A stretch of DNA of 64,000 bases from Apodemus sylvaticus (GCF_947179515.1 NC_067483.1:88256835-88320834); one strand, 5' to 3'. Positions 35,945-46,969 are shown, counted from the stretch's first letter. The notes: a model not told the origin generated them from the letters alone. Program-made: numbers and translations.

Positions 35945-36560
35945 GGACCGGGTAGAGGATAGGTGAGTGTTGGCTGCCTAGGCTGTCCTCATAGTTACTG
36001 AGGATGACCTTGAACCCCTAATTTGCCTGTTCCTGCCGGTGCTAGGTTTTTAGGCATGCAGTACTCTACCTGGCTTGAATATCGAATCTGAGTTCAGTTG
36101 GGGCTATGTAATGAGTTTTAAGGCAGCACCAGCTACATAGACAAGTCTCAAAAGACCAATCAACCAAGAAACAAAAAAAAATCCAGGACTTCAGGTTTGT
36201 AGGTGTTGACATAAAGAAGACATTTGGGGGCGCTGGAGACATAACTTAGTGGTCAGCCATCTGTAATTCCAGTTCCATGGGATCTGGCACCTGCACCTCT
36301 CACACACGGTGCATATGTGTACATGCAGACAAAACACACGTACATATCTAACACAAACATATTTGCACACAAAACATAAAGAATTCAAACATCACGTTGC
36401 TTTGTTTTTTAAAGAAAGCATTTTAAACAGGGTAGCAGTGGCGTACAACTTTAAACCCAGCACTCCGGAGGCAGAGGCAAGCCGATCTCTGTCCATTTGA
36501 GGCCATCCTGGTCTACACAGCATGTTCCAGGGCTACATAGAAAAACCTTGTCTCAAAGGA
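35945..36560. mobile_element. B1 and B3 fragments
   Basis: Diverged reverse B1 at 35945-36075, forward B3-like at 36225-36385, forward B1 at 36425-36560. Confidence 0.65.
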
Positions 36561-36760
36561 TCAAAACCAAAGCAACAAACAAATGAACGAGCAAACAAGA
36601 ACAATTTTTTTTTAAAGGAAAGGAAAAAAAAGAAAAGAAAATGTTCTTCTTCTTTGTGGCATTTGTTTTGAGATAGAGTGTCAACTGTGTAACCCAGGGC
36701 CAACTGTGAATGACCTACAGACATTCTTATCTGAATTGCTTGCTCCTCTCTCAGCCTCCC

Positions 36761-36763
<3 letters not shown>

Positions 36764-36814
<51 letters not shown>

Positions 36815-37059
36815 GATAGAGATAGATATATCTACACTGAGACAGAAGGATAGCAGGCTGTTTTACTTATTTATTTATTTATTTATTTTCCCCCTTCCCT
36901 TTCTCCCTCTTGCACCGGCCTCATTCACTCCAGCCCATAGGTTCTTTGTTTCTCGCTAGAGATGGTTGTGAGCTACCATGTGTTTGCTGGGATTTGAATT
37001 CATGACTTCCGGAAGAGCAGTCGGTGCTCTTAACTGCTGAGCCATCACACCAGCCCGAT

Positions 37060-37098
<39 letters not shown>

Positions 37099-37210
37099 TA
37101 TCATCGGAGTCTCGAACTCCAGCCGGGCGGGATCTAAGCACTCACTTTGTAGCCCAGGCTGTCTATCCTTAAACATGGGGATTGTTGTACCTCAGCCTTC
37201 TGACTTCGGG
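36764..37210. mobile_element. (GA)n, truncated B2 and B1-like remnant
   Basis: (GA)n at 36764-36812, TTTA repeats near 36868, reverse partial B2 at 36950-37058, (TTTA)n at 37056-37100, and a reverse B1-like remnant at 37105-37210. Confidence 0.7.
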
Positions 37211-37597
37211 GATTATGGACTTGAGGCATGCTGGGCAGGGCTGCAGGGTTAAGGACAGTCTAAGCCACACTGTGAGACCCTGTCAAGAAGGAGGGAAAGG
37301 GTGTGTTCTGAGTGCCAATAAACACTGGAAAGTTCTGTCACGCCGACAGACAGACGGGCACAAGGCAAAGGCAAGCTATCCAGTTCTTCTCTGTTCCAAC
37401 TGCGCACTAGACGGATCTAGACGTAGGTGCTTAGTTAAGAGACTGGTAGGAAACTCTCTCAACTGACATTTAAGTGGGTCTTTAATGAGGGTAATCTACA
37501 AGAATCTGGTAAAGCCATAAAATCTGAACACCCTTCTACTCAGTTTCGGGAGGGGGGGTGTCTAGGCTCTAGAAATGCCTTTGCGCATGCGCAGGGC

Positions 37598-37673
37598 TTT
37601 CATCTCCCTCTCTCCCTCTCCCTCTCCCTCTCCCTCTCTCCCTCTCCCTCTCCCTCTCCCTCTCCCTCTCCCT

Positions 37674-37734
<61 letters not shown>

Positions 37735-37765
37735 TGTGTGTGTGTGTGTGTGTGTGTGTGACACA
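37598..37765. repeat. Compound (CTCTCC)n (CT)n (TG)n (AC)n array
   Basis: CTCCCT hexamers pass into (CT)n, then (TG)n and a short (AC)n, about 165 bp in all. Pyrimidine and alternating purine-pyrimidine blocks adjoin, so both triplex- and Z-type structures are possible. Confidence 0.9.
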
Positions 37766-38054
37766 CACACGTTTAGGTCTGTAATTGATTACCAACATTC
37801 CAAAAGGTTATAGTAAGATTACTGGGAGTTTGTGGCCAGCCTAGGCTACATAGTGACTTCTACCCTGTTTCAAAAAAAAAAAAAACAAACAAACTAAAAT
37901 AACAATACTGTAATTAATTTATGGCAAAAATGTCTGAAAGAATAATACAGAAATTATAGCAGTGGTTAATTACCTTGGCGGAGTTTTGGGGGAGGCAGTA
38001 AGAATGAAGGAATGTACTAGAATAAGGAAGTTTGGGGTTGTCTTTAAATGGTAC

Positions 38055-38150
38055 TATTTAATCAGTAGCTCCGTGATAGATTGCTTGCCTAGCATGTATA
38101 AAGGCCTGGCTGGGTTCAAGCCCTAGAATCAGTCATCAATCAATCAGCCA
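38055..38150 (+). mobile_element. ID/B4-like tRNA-derived fragment
   Basis: AGTAGCTCCGTGATAGATTG and GCTGGGTTCAAGCCCTAG resemble the A and B boxes of ID-type SINEs. Diverged. Confidence 0.5.
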
Positions 38151-38169
38151 TCAATCAACAAGTAAATAA

Positions 38170-39090
38170 GTCAGAGGAGAGATGGGGTGCAGACTGAGGG
38201 AAGGTAGTTAATGCTGGTTTTTGGTTTGTTTTTGTTTTTGTTTTCACAGCAGAGAACCGTTAGGAAATCGTTGTTTAAAAAAAAAAATCTAATTATGGTT
38301 TTGAGGCAAACCATCAGAAGTTATCTTTGAGGAGTGGAGAGGGTGAAGAGGGAGGTAATTGCGTTTCTATGCTGTTTGATTTTGTGTCACAGGTTCCCCA
38401 AAAGGCTCGCACCAGGGCCTCCCCTGGGGGAGCCTCCTGTGCTCCAGGATGAGGCCAAATGCTGGCAGGGTGACTCAGAGGAAGCCAAAGCACTTGGTGC
38501 TTGGGATGTCACCTTCCCTAATGAGCATGCAGGAAGTGGGTAAGATAGGCCGTCCAGCTTCTCCAAGAGCGAAGCAAATGCCCGTTCCCTTCCTATGCTA
38601 GCTGCAACTGAGCTACCCGGAATGAATTGACATTTCTGGAGAGAGAATCTGTCCCCAAACGATGGCGTATCCTAGTGATTTCCAACAGACCCTGTATTCA
38701 TTACTATGTATCTGTGTGCCGAGCAAACCTCTAGTTGTTGCCAGAAATGTGAATTTCCCCTCTCTGTGTTATCTCCAGCCTGGGTGATTAGAGAAGAGGG
38801 CAGGGACCTTATCACTAATACCACAGCCTCCCATGACCCTCCCAGGCCTCCTTCCTGTACATGAATAGTCCAGATGCACAACTGAGATGCCTGTGCATCT
38901 CCTTCTCTGGGCAGTCTGCCGTGGCATGAACTTTCAGTTCCAACAACTGGAGTATAAGATTGGAGGCCAGGGTCCTGGGTTCAGCCCTGACTGTTAAAAA
39001 TGGAAGGTGGCGCCGGGAGGAGAAGAGAGGGGAACGAGAATTCTCCACTTCCAAATACTCCGTGACTCATATATGGAAATTTAAAAGGTC
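38170..39090. other. Intergenic, one exon-like cassette
   Basis: Single-copy. A segment at 38392-38539 is open on the + strand and is flanked by TGTCACAG and GTAAGA. No protein family is recognised. Confidence 0.4.
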
Positions 39091-39094
39091 ATTT

Positions 39095-39330
39095 ATAGCT
39101 GGGCGGTGGTGGCGCATGCCTGTAATCCCAGCACTCTGGGAGACAGAGGCAGGCAGATTTCTGAGTTCGAGGCCAGCCTGGTCTATAAAGTGAGTTCCAG
39201 GACAGCCAGGGCTACACAGAGAAACCCTGTCTCAAAAAACCAAAAACCAAAACCAAACCAAATCAAAACAAAACAAAACAAAAAACAAATCCAAAAAACA
39301 AACAAACAAACAAAAAAGATAAATAAATAA
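39095..39330 (+). mobile_element. B1 SINE with CAAA-rich tail
   Basis: Forward B1 (GCTGGGCGGTGGTGGCGC) with a long A/CAAA tail. An imperfect AAAAGGTCAT / AAAAGGCCAT duplication flanks it. Confidence 0.9.
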
Positions 39331-39489
39331 AAGGCCATCTGTGCACAGGGGCAGCAGGGGCAGCAGAGCCTGGTTGGATAGAGGAGCAGATGCTGGGACA
39401 GGTTAGCTAAGGGGGTGAGGGCTCAGCTCCGTGGGAGGACTGTGTTCTGGCGTGTTATTGTGAGTGTGGTTATAGATGGCCATGCCGAG

Positions 39490-40010
39490 CTGCTGGGGCT
39501 GGAGGGGAGCTCAGTGGTAGAGTTCATACTTAGTGTCCCAGAGGCCCTGAATGCAACGAGTTGTATTTGTGTATTACAAAACAGCTTGAGGAGAGGATTC
39601 TTTTTTCTTTTCTTTCTTTTTTTAAAAAGATTTATTTATATTATGTAAGTACACTCTAGCTGTCTTCAGACACTCCAGAAGAGGGAGTCAGATCTCTTTA
39701 CGGATGGTTGTGAGCCACCATGTGGTTGCTGAGATTTGAACTCAGGACCTTCGAAAGAGCAGTCGGTGCTCTTAACCACTGAGCCATCTCTCCAGTTCTG
39801 AATTCTTTTTTTCTTTTTTTTAAATTATTTTTTTAAGATTTATTTTTTATATGCAAATACGCTGTAGCTGTATTTAGACATACTAGAAGAGGGCGTCAGA
39901 TCCCATTTCAGATAGTTGTGAGCTACCATGTGGTTGCTGGGATTTGAAATCAGGTTCTTTGGAAGAGCAGTCAGTGCTCTTAACCACCGAGTCATCCATC
40001 TCACCAGCCC
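39490..40010. mobile_element. ID-like fragment and two tandem B2 SINEs
   Basis: ID/B4-like at 39490-39575, then two reverse B2s in the same orientation at 39622-39800 and 39825-40010. Confidence 0.8.
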
Positions 40011-40221
40011 AATTTCTTCTTAAGACAAGAACTTCCTGTGTTAACCCCAAACTCATGTCAATTCTCCTGTCTCAAGTTCCCAGGTGCCAACGTTACAGAC
40101 ATGAGCCCCTACACTCCTATTTTTAGAAAAAGGACTTTGAATATTCTTACCACAAAGCCGTGGTCATCACAATGATGTATATAGATATCAAAACTTTGCA
40201 TACTACCCCATAGATAGAGAC

Positions 40222-40590
40222 TTAACATTTAGAATCAGGTTGTGCATGGTGGTGCCTGCCTTTAATCCCAGCACTTGGGAGACAGAGGCAGGCAAATCTC
40301 TGTGAATTGCAGGTCAGCCTGGTCTACATAGGGAGTTTCAGGCCAAACAGAACTAAAAGTGAGACCCCCCATCTCAATAGACTGACAGACAGATAAAAAA
40401 TTAGATCCAAGTATGCTTAAAGAAAGAACAAGATTGCTGGGCAGTGGTGGCTCATGCCTTTACTCCCAACACTTAGGAGGCAGAGACAGATGGATATTTG
40501 AGTTTGAGGCCAGCATGGTCTACTAAGCCTGTTCCTGGATAACCATGGCTACACAGAGAAAACCTGTTTTAAAAAACAAGCAAATAAACA
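40222..40590 (+). mobile_element. Two forward B1 SINEs
   Basis: B1s at 40222-40395 and 40433-40590. Confidence 0.8.
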
Positions 40591-40627
40591 AAAAGGGTGT
40601 GTCAAAGTGAGATACAGACTTAAAAAC

Positions 40628-40930
40628 AGCTAGGTATGGGGGGTACTTACCTTTTTTTTTTTTTTTTTTTTTTTTTTGGTTTTTTTGGATTTGGTTTTTT
40701 CGAGACAGGGTTTCTTTGTATAGCCCTGGCTGTCCTGGAACTCACTTTGTAGACCAGGCTGGCCTTGAACTCAGAAATCCACCTGCTTCTACCTCCCAGA
40801 GTGCTGGGATTACAGGCGTGCGCCACCACCTCCCGGCTTGGGGGGGGGGGGGTACTTACCTTTGATCTCAGCACTCAGGAGATAGAAGCAAGAAGATCTC
40901 TGAGTTCAGGACCAGCCTGGTCTACATAGT
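40628..40930. mobile_element. B1 nested inside another B1
   Basis: A reverse B1 (40655-40850) interrupts a forward B1 (40628-40654 and 40851-40930). GGTACTTACCTTT is duplicated at 40642-40654 and 40851-40863. Confidence 0.88.
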
Positions 40931-40940
40931 GAGTTCCATA

Positions 40941-41105
40941 CAGAGAAGAGAAGAGAAGAGAAGAGAGGAGAGGAGGGGAGGGGAGGGGAGGGGAGGGGAG
41001 GGGAGGGCAGGGCAGGGGAGGGGAGGGCAGGGGAGGGCAGGGGAGGGGAGGGGAGGACAGGGGAGGGGAGGGCAGGGGAGGGCAGGGGAGGGGAGGGGAG
41101 GACAA
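40941..41105. repeat. GGGGA/GGGCA minisatellite
   Basis: About 165 bp of GGGGAGGGGAGGGCA-type units with no pyrimidine except scattered C. Closely spaced G runs on the + strand could form G-quadruplexes. Confidence 0.9.
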
Positions 41106-41860
41106 GAGCTCATGTGAGGACAAGGGAAAGTGATCCCCAAGGGAGGAAGGGGATCAGCCCAGTATTTATCGCCAGGTGAAACCAGAGCTCAGCGCAGTTA
41201 TCACAGAGAGAAGCTGCCCACCAGCTTGGCCTGGTGCTGTTAGACAGCACTGCTCTGGCCGGGATCCCATGTCTGTGCAGGTGGGGTTCTTCTTACTGCC
41301 TGTCCTTACATCCGCCAGCGTGCTTGGTTTGTTTTCTCTTTTTCAGCTTTAACATTGTATTTCAGCGCTTGCTTTAGCATCTGTGTGGCCTCTGGTTCCA
41401 TCTCTAGTGCCCAGAGAGAGAGAGGTGTTGCCTGTTGACTTCTGACAAAGACCGGCTTAACCCGGACTGCTATCATATGTATCCAGTTTCTCAGTTCTTC
41501 CTGCTCCATGATTTCCTCCCCTCCCCTTGGCCTCTTCTCTTCACTCTTTTGTATCATCTCCCCCTCAAGAAGGCCATGTGAGATGGCCTCTTTGGCACTG
41601 TTTGTTCTCCATGTGACTGCAGGACCACACAGGACTGCTTCTCCATACCAGAGACTGGCATACCTGTGTCTGTTGTCAGGAGGGAGGGACACCACCCAGC
41701 TGTCACAGGGATGAGGAGATTATACCAAGGCTGGGAAAGAGTTTTCCTGAAGGAAGAAAGCCTGATGCTGTGAACCGAGGCACGGCTCTTAGTGGTGCCC
41801 TACCCTGGTATGCACTGTGTCCCGGTTCTATCCCTCACACTCCCAAGGAAATTGTGACTT
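41106..41860. other. Intergenic with an unexplained minus-strand ORF
   Basis: Single-copy sequence with a 129-codon minus frame at 41306-41695. It is not made of SINE or simple repeat, and no protein family is recognised. It may be chance or a gene remnant. Confidence 0.4.
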
Positions 41861-41874
41861 GTCAAGTGAGAAAT

Positions 41875-42090
41875 TTGTTTTGTTTTGTCTGAGATAGGGT
41901 CTCTCTCTATAGGTCTGGTTGTTCTGAAACTCACTATGTGGGCCAGGCTGGCTTTGAACTTACAGACACACATACCACACTCACTATAACCCCCCCCCAA
42001 CACACACTCACTCACCATATACCCCACATCCCCTCATACTCAACATACAAATACACAGACACCCCCCCCCACACACACACATATATAATC
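41875..42090 (-). mobile_element. Partial B1 and CA/C-rich repeat
   Basis: Reverse partial B1 (41875-41965), then CACACA/CCCCC-rich low-complexity sequence. Confidence 0.65.
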
Positions 42091-42700
42091 ACATCGGTAA
42101 GATAAATTAGAGAGGCCAATGGTATGTAAAGGTGAGGGGAAAACAAACAGGCCAGAAAGCCAGCTTTTGAGCTGCGACCAGCATGTGAGCTTAAGTGCTG
42201 AGCAGAGGAAATTCTGTCTGGGAGAGGAAGGTGCCACGGTGGTGCCTGGCCAAGGGCGTGGTGGAGACCCTTGTGCATCGTGGAGAGATGGAAGGAAGGC
42301 ATGGTCCTCCATAGGTGATGGGGAAAGATACGGAGAGGGCTTTGGGAGGAGGAGGAGGTAGGTGAGGGGACAGGGATTTAGAGGGAGATGGAGGTAATTC
42401 TGGGGCTAATGCCTTGGAAAGGTCGATTTTCAGAGAAGATAGTAGAAGGTGGAGACCCTTTCTTTCCTACACTCCTGCTTTCCCAGGGATCTTCTGGGCG
42501 CTTCTGTGCTGGGACAGAGCCAAGTTCGGAATCGGGCCCTGGGAAGAACAGGAACTGCATAGTCGTTATTTGGCCTCTCCAAGGACCTGGAACAGGGATC
42601 TCAGCTTTCTGAGGCTGCCCTCTGCTTTGCAGAGGGTCTTTTCTCTGTGTGTCCACTGCATACTAGTGTGTTTCCTCGCCTCCAATAAAAACACCCTTTT
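42091..42700. other. Single-copy sequence upstream of Lefty2
   Basis: No repeats or gene recognised. Several short frames on both strands lack domain features. Confidence 0.45.
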
Positions 42701-42702
42701 TT

Positions 42703-42866
42703 TTAAAGGTTTATTTCATGTATATGAGTACATGGTGGTTCTCCTGGGGCACACCAGAGGAGGGCATCAGATGGTTGTGATACACCACATGGTTGCTGGA
42801 AATTGAACTCAAGACCTCTGGAAGAAGAGCCAGTGCTCTTAACCGCTGAGCCATTTCTCCAGCCCA
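42703..42866 (-). mobile_element. B2 SINE
   Basis: Reverse B2 with a small internal deletion. Flanked by AATAAAAACACC and CATAAAAACTCC. Confidence 0.88.
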
Positions 42867-42929
42867 TAAAAACTCCTTTTTTCAAGTTAAAAAAAAAAAA
42901 GAAAGAAAGAAAGAAAAGAAAATGGGAAT

Positions 42930-43219
42930 ACCTGGCTGGGAGTCACTTTAGGGACTTGGAATCCCTGGAAACTGAGGCCGTACCCTCTCCAGGGTTCTCC
43001 TAGGATGACCTCTGGGGCCACGCATAGGTGATCCACACTGGGAAACTGAGCCCCTGAAATTCCAGAGCCTGGAGATGCTTAGACGAGGCCATCCAGCCTC
43101 TTTCCCTGCTAGTTTGTAGAACCGGACATCCCAGAGCAGAAACTGACTATTTAGACAATGTAGACGGCACAGAGAAAACAGTCTCAGAGGGCCGGCAGCA
43201 TCCCAGGGTCACACAGGAC
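42930..43219. other. Single-copy sequence before the enhancer-like cluster
   Basis: No repeats. May belong to the same regulatory block. Confidence 0.4.
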
Positions 43220-43640
43220 TGACACACAGACAGACACTCACGGGTCATAGCCCTTCCCACACCTCAGACTGTGTCTGCTGCTGGCTTTATTGCCAGACGC
43301 CATCCATCAACCACAGGCAGCTTGAAAACTCAGACAACTCCAGTCCTATGGGGGCAGGGCAGCCTAAGAAGCAGACAGAAAAACAGAGGGTCGATCTCCC
43401 AGACTCGGTCCCCCCAAGGTTTCAGGATGTGGATTCCCAGCAGCCCTCAGAGTTCGGTGGGGGAAATACAGTAATTGGGCAATTAGCCACTGCCCGAAGA
43501 AGGACCAGGATGTGGATTAGGAAACTTTTACAATGGGCAGATTGCTCAAGTAGGGGGAGGGTGGCCACTTTTGTCATGCAAAAGCTAGGCCTCTCCCTCA
43601 TATTGTGGATCTGAGCCGGACACTGCGTCTGTGGTGGAGA
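43220..43640 (+). promoter_or_regulatory. Candidate Lefty2 asymmetric enhancer (FOXH1/SMAD cluster)
   Basis: Single-copy block about 5 kb upstream of the Lefty2 ATG. Two exact TGTGGATT sites lie at 43428-43435 and 43511-43518, each inside the same 13-mer CAGGATGTGGATT, 83 bp apart. A one-mismatch site TGTGGATC is at 43604-43611. Eight SMAD boxes (CAGAC/GTCTG) lie at 43227, 43231, 43265, 43273, 43294, 43331, 43372 and 43400. A POU-like ATGCAAA is near 43577. Published work describes a FAST2(FOXH1)-dependent left-side enhancer upstream of mouse lefty2, and this is the best match in the window. Confidence 0.7.
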
Positions 43641-43992
43641 CCTGTCAGGTCTGAAAGCTTGTCAAACAGCGCCTCAGGTCCCAGAGAGCAGAGGCCTGAA
43701 GCTGTGAACCTCAGACCTCGCTCTCAAAGGCTTCTACGCCAGTCTTCTTTGAGATGTTGCAGATGTGCCCCTCCCCCCACAGCCCCACCCTTCGGAGCTT
43801 CTCTGCTGTGAATGTTCTGAGTAAGGTTGCAGAAGTGCTGTGGAAAACTACAAATACTTGAGGCTACCGCCTGCATGCGTGTTCCTTAGGGCCGGTGCAC
43901 AAGCACCAACCTCTCCCACCCCAGTTTGCTCCGTCCTTTGGGGCCAGTAGTCCAGAACAAGCCATTCCGCACAGTGGGGCATCATGGGGCCT

Positions 43993-44199
43993 CCAGGCAA
44001 GCCTCCTCTGAGCTTCCGGGTTGGCCCTGTGCCTTCCCTTTCCACAGCCTACTGTTCTGTCCCAGGCAAGCCTCCTCTGAGCTTCCGGGTTGGCCCTGTG
44101 CTTTCCCTTTCCACAGCCTACTGTTCTGTCCCAGGCAAGCCTCCTCTGAGCTTCCAGGTTGGCCCTGTGCCTTCCCTTTCCACAGCCTACTGTTCTGTC
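43993..44199. repeat. 69-bp minisatellite, three tandem copies
   Basis: Units begin with CCAGGCAAGCCTCC at 43993, 44062 and 44131, so the period is exactly 69 bp. The copies differ by only a few bases. As 69 is a multiple of three, one frame stays open on each strand, which gives repetitive peptides that I regard as by-products. It lies about 0.4 kb from the enhancer-like cluster. Confidence 0.9.
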
Positions 44200-44734
44200 G
44201 CTCTCTACCAGGCAGGTGTGTTCCAGGAGTTGGTATTTGAGTCACCTGTGAGACTTGTGGCCTCCTGCACCCCAGCCTGGCCCTCTGCCTGGATTTCACT
44301 AGAGACAGGATCCAGGAATCAGAAAGTAAAGATTCTTCTGTTGGAGACAAAGGGCAGAGGGGACAGGGGTGTGTCAAAGCAGCAGCCCTGTGAGACAAAG
44401 GTCTGAGTCAGATTAGAGGACTGGTTCCATTCATAGACAACCCAGCCCTTCCAGAGGATGGCACCTCAGTTTCCTGACTACCTATGATATGAAGAAAGAA
44501 CGGAAGGGGGGAGGGGAAAGAGAAGGTACCACCCATAGGACAATAACCTTGACCTGAGATCTGTTTGGGGTTTTCTCTGTCCTGTCTGGAAATGTTAGAG
44601 TAGGAACAGACAAGTTCTTCTACTTTTTTTTGTTGTTCTTCTTCTACTTTATTACTCTGAACAGCATCGTGTTATATGCAAGAAAAAAAGTATAATACAT
44701 AATGCTCCAAAGTTAACAGGGGACCTATTGGGTT
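44200..44734. other. Single-copy sequence after the minisatellite
   Basis: No gene or SINE recognised. A T-rich patch lies near 44620-44665. Confidence 0.45.
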
Positions 44735-45275
44735 GGGATTACCTAGGGATTGAAATGCAGATCAACAGTAGAGTGCTTGCCTCCGTATACAGAGCTCTGA
44801 GTTCAAACCCTAGCAAAGACAGACAGGGGTGTGGGGGGAGGGGAGAAGAGAGAATTAAGGGCTGACAAGTTGGCTCAGCACGTGAAGATGCTTGCCGCCA
44901 AGCTAGAGTCCAATCCCCAGAATGGTAGGAAGAACTGACCCCTGTAAATTGCCCTCTGACCTCTGCGGGAGTGTCATGACTTGTGTGTGCGTGCACTCAA
45001 CAAATAAATTAGGAACAGAGACAGAGACAGAGAGGCTCAAATCCCCGGAGCACATAGTTGAGCTGGGTCAGCAGAGCATCCGATGCTCTTCCCGGGGACC
45101 CCAGTTTGGGTCCCAGGTTCCACATCAGGTGCCTCATAACCTCCCATGAATCCAACTCCAGGGAATTCAACAGCCTCTCCTGGCCTTCCCGGGCGCCTGT
45201 GTGCAATTGGTAGACAGCCACGCAGATATACACACGTACACATAAATAACATTAAAAACAAATCAAAAAGAATAC
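44735..45275 (+). mobile_element. ID-like and two B3-like SINEs
   Basis: Forward ID-like unit at 44735-44822, B3-like at 44858-45012 (GGGCTGACAAGTTGGCTCAG), and a second B3/B4-like unit at 45055-45275. Confidence 0.65.
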
Positions 45276-45283
45276 ACAAATCA

Positions 45284-45457
45284 GCCGGGCGGTGGTGGCA
45301 CACACCTGTAATCCCAGAACTTTGGGAGGCAGAGGCAGGTGGATTTCTGAGTTCGAGGCCAGCCTGGTCTACAGAGTGAGTCCCAGGACAGCCAGGGCTA
45401 CACAGAGAAACCCTGTCTCGAAAAAAACCAAAGCCAAAAAGCCAAAAAAAAAAAAAA
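45284..45457 (+). mobile_element. B1 SINE with target duplication
   Basis: Forward B1 (GCCGGGCGGTGGTGGCAC). AAAGAATACACAAATCA occurs just before it and again after its A tail. Confidence 0.93.
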
Positions 45458-45474
45458 GAATACACAAATCACAT

Positions 45475-46324
45475 GGGACATTTTTCTGGGTTGTAATTCA
45501 GCTTGCCTAACTCCAAGTCCTGGGTCCAGCCTTGCAGACAAAGAAGGAAGGCCAGAGGGCCTCAGACCCAAAGTGTCCATGAGGTGGCGGTAGAGAGCCC
45601 CCGTGTGCGTCTGTAAGCCAAAGGGATGCCCGTCCTTTGGCTCTGGGACAGGAGGTCTTACTGAACCACGCAGCAGGGCCTTGGGTGTTACATTTTGACA
45701 CGAAACCAGCTACGATAAGCCACGGGGTTTCCTCTCATCGATTGCAAGGGTGGCGGGCTCTTGTATCTTTGTGGCACGCCAGCCCAGAAGAGCTTCCAGG
45801 GACTAAGGGACCACAGGTTCTGGTCGCCTGTAAATGTGACACCACTGTGCCGTTTGGCCTGACTAAAGCCCCAAATGTCAGCATCCTATAAAGTCCCGTC
45901 CTGTTAATCACTTGCAAAGGGAGGCAGCCGGCGTTCCTTTTGAAGAAAATCATGTTTGTCAAGGGCCTGTTTGGGCCGGATGCAGAGTGTGGGGGGGTGT
46001 CTTATATTTCAGGGTAATCCTCATTAGGAGATGTGAGATCCAGGATGGGATTAGGGTTTTTTGGATGTTTTTTTTTTCTGTGTTGGGGGATGGAATCCGG
46101 TAAGCACCCAGCCACTGGGCCACCCCCTCCTCCCAAATGAGACATTGGAGTCTTTCTGGGGCATTACCTAGTTTCCTCGGAAACAGGGAGCAGTGACTGA
46201 GAAGCAGGCCTGTGACATTGGGACTTCCCTCTCTGGGGCCAGCTGTCTGGATTTCTATATTTGCTCTTATTTCAACCTGTCTATCCTGTGACCCCCAAAC
46301 TCTATGTCACATATACTCAAATAA
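45475..46324. other. Single-copy sequence 2-3 kb upstream of Lefty2
   Basis: Repeat-free. No gene recognised. Confidence 0.45.
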
Positions 46325-46460
46325 CACTAACTTTGGCACCTGTTGTCTGCCCTTGGGCAGGCCGTGTAGCAGTTTTATGCCTCAGTATCTTCATCTATAA
46401 AATGGAAACAATACTGCAAACCTCCCTGTCCACCCCCAGGTTATTGTAAGGATGTAAAGT
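46325..46460 (+). mobile_element. MIR element (ancient SINE)
   Basis: CCTCAGTATCTTCATCTATA followed by AAATGGAAACAATA, and later GGTTATTGTAAGGATGTAAA, is the MIR core and tail pattern. It is shared across mammals and so much older than the B1/B2 elements. Confidence 0.75.
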
Positions 46461-46463
46461 TAA

Positions 46464-46587
46464 CAATGCCAGGCATGACAGTGCATGCTTATAATCTCAG
46501 CACCAGGGAGACTGAGGTAGGAGGACTTTGAATTCAAGGCTAGCCTGGGCTATGTAATGAGACCCTGTCTCAAAACAAAACAAAGCC

Positions 46588-46620
<33 letters not shown>

Positions 46621-46765
46621 CCTGCATGCATGACTTATTATGATTAGGGACAGATTTTCTTTTCTTTTCTTTTCTTTTCTTTGAAATGGTGGAGATCAAA
46701 ACCAAGGACTTGCAAATGCTAGGCAAATGCTTTACTAAAGAGCTATACCTCCAGCTCTATCTGGG
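46464..46765. mobile_element. B1, (CA)n, (TTTTC)n and ID-like fragment
   Basis: Forward B1-like at 46464-46585, (CA)n at 46588-46619, (TTTTC)n at 46656-46681, reverse ID/B4-like at 46685-46765. Confidence 0.65.
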
Positions 46766-46842
46766 TTATTTCTGTTCCTCTTCTAAGTTTTAAGCCCACC
46801 CACTTACTACTATAAACCTTCTTCACACGTAAATATGTACTT

Positions 46843-46902
46843 GAGAATGTGCACATGTGTGTGCATGCACATGTATGTGTGTTTCTTTCTGTGAATGTGC
46901 AT

Positions 46903-46947
<45 letters not shown>

Positions 46948-46965
46948 TGTGTGTGTGTGTGTGTT
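46843..46965. repeat. (TG)n repeat
   Basis: Interrupted TG/ATGTG repeat, about 120 bp. Confidence 0.9.
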
Positions 46966-46969
46966 TGGG

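Noticed and set aside
43993..44199. CRISPR-like direct repeats
   Set aside because: Repeats are contiguous with no spacers and the DNA is mammalian.
43982..44406. 138-140-codon frames on both strands containing 23-residue repeats
   Set aside because: The 69-bp minisatellite keeps frames open by arithmetic. No start context, splice signals or homology support a protein.
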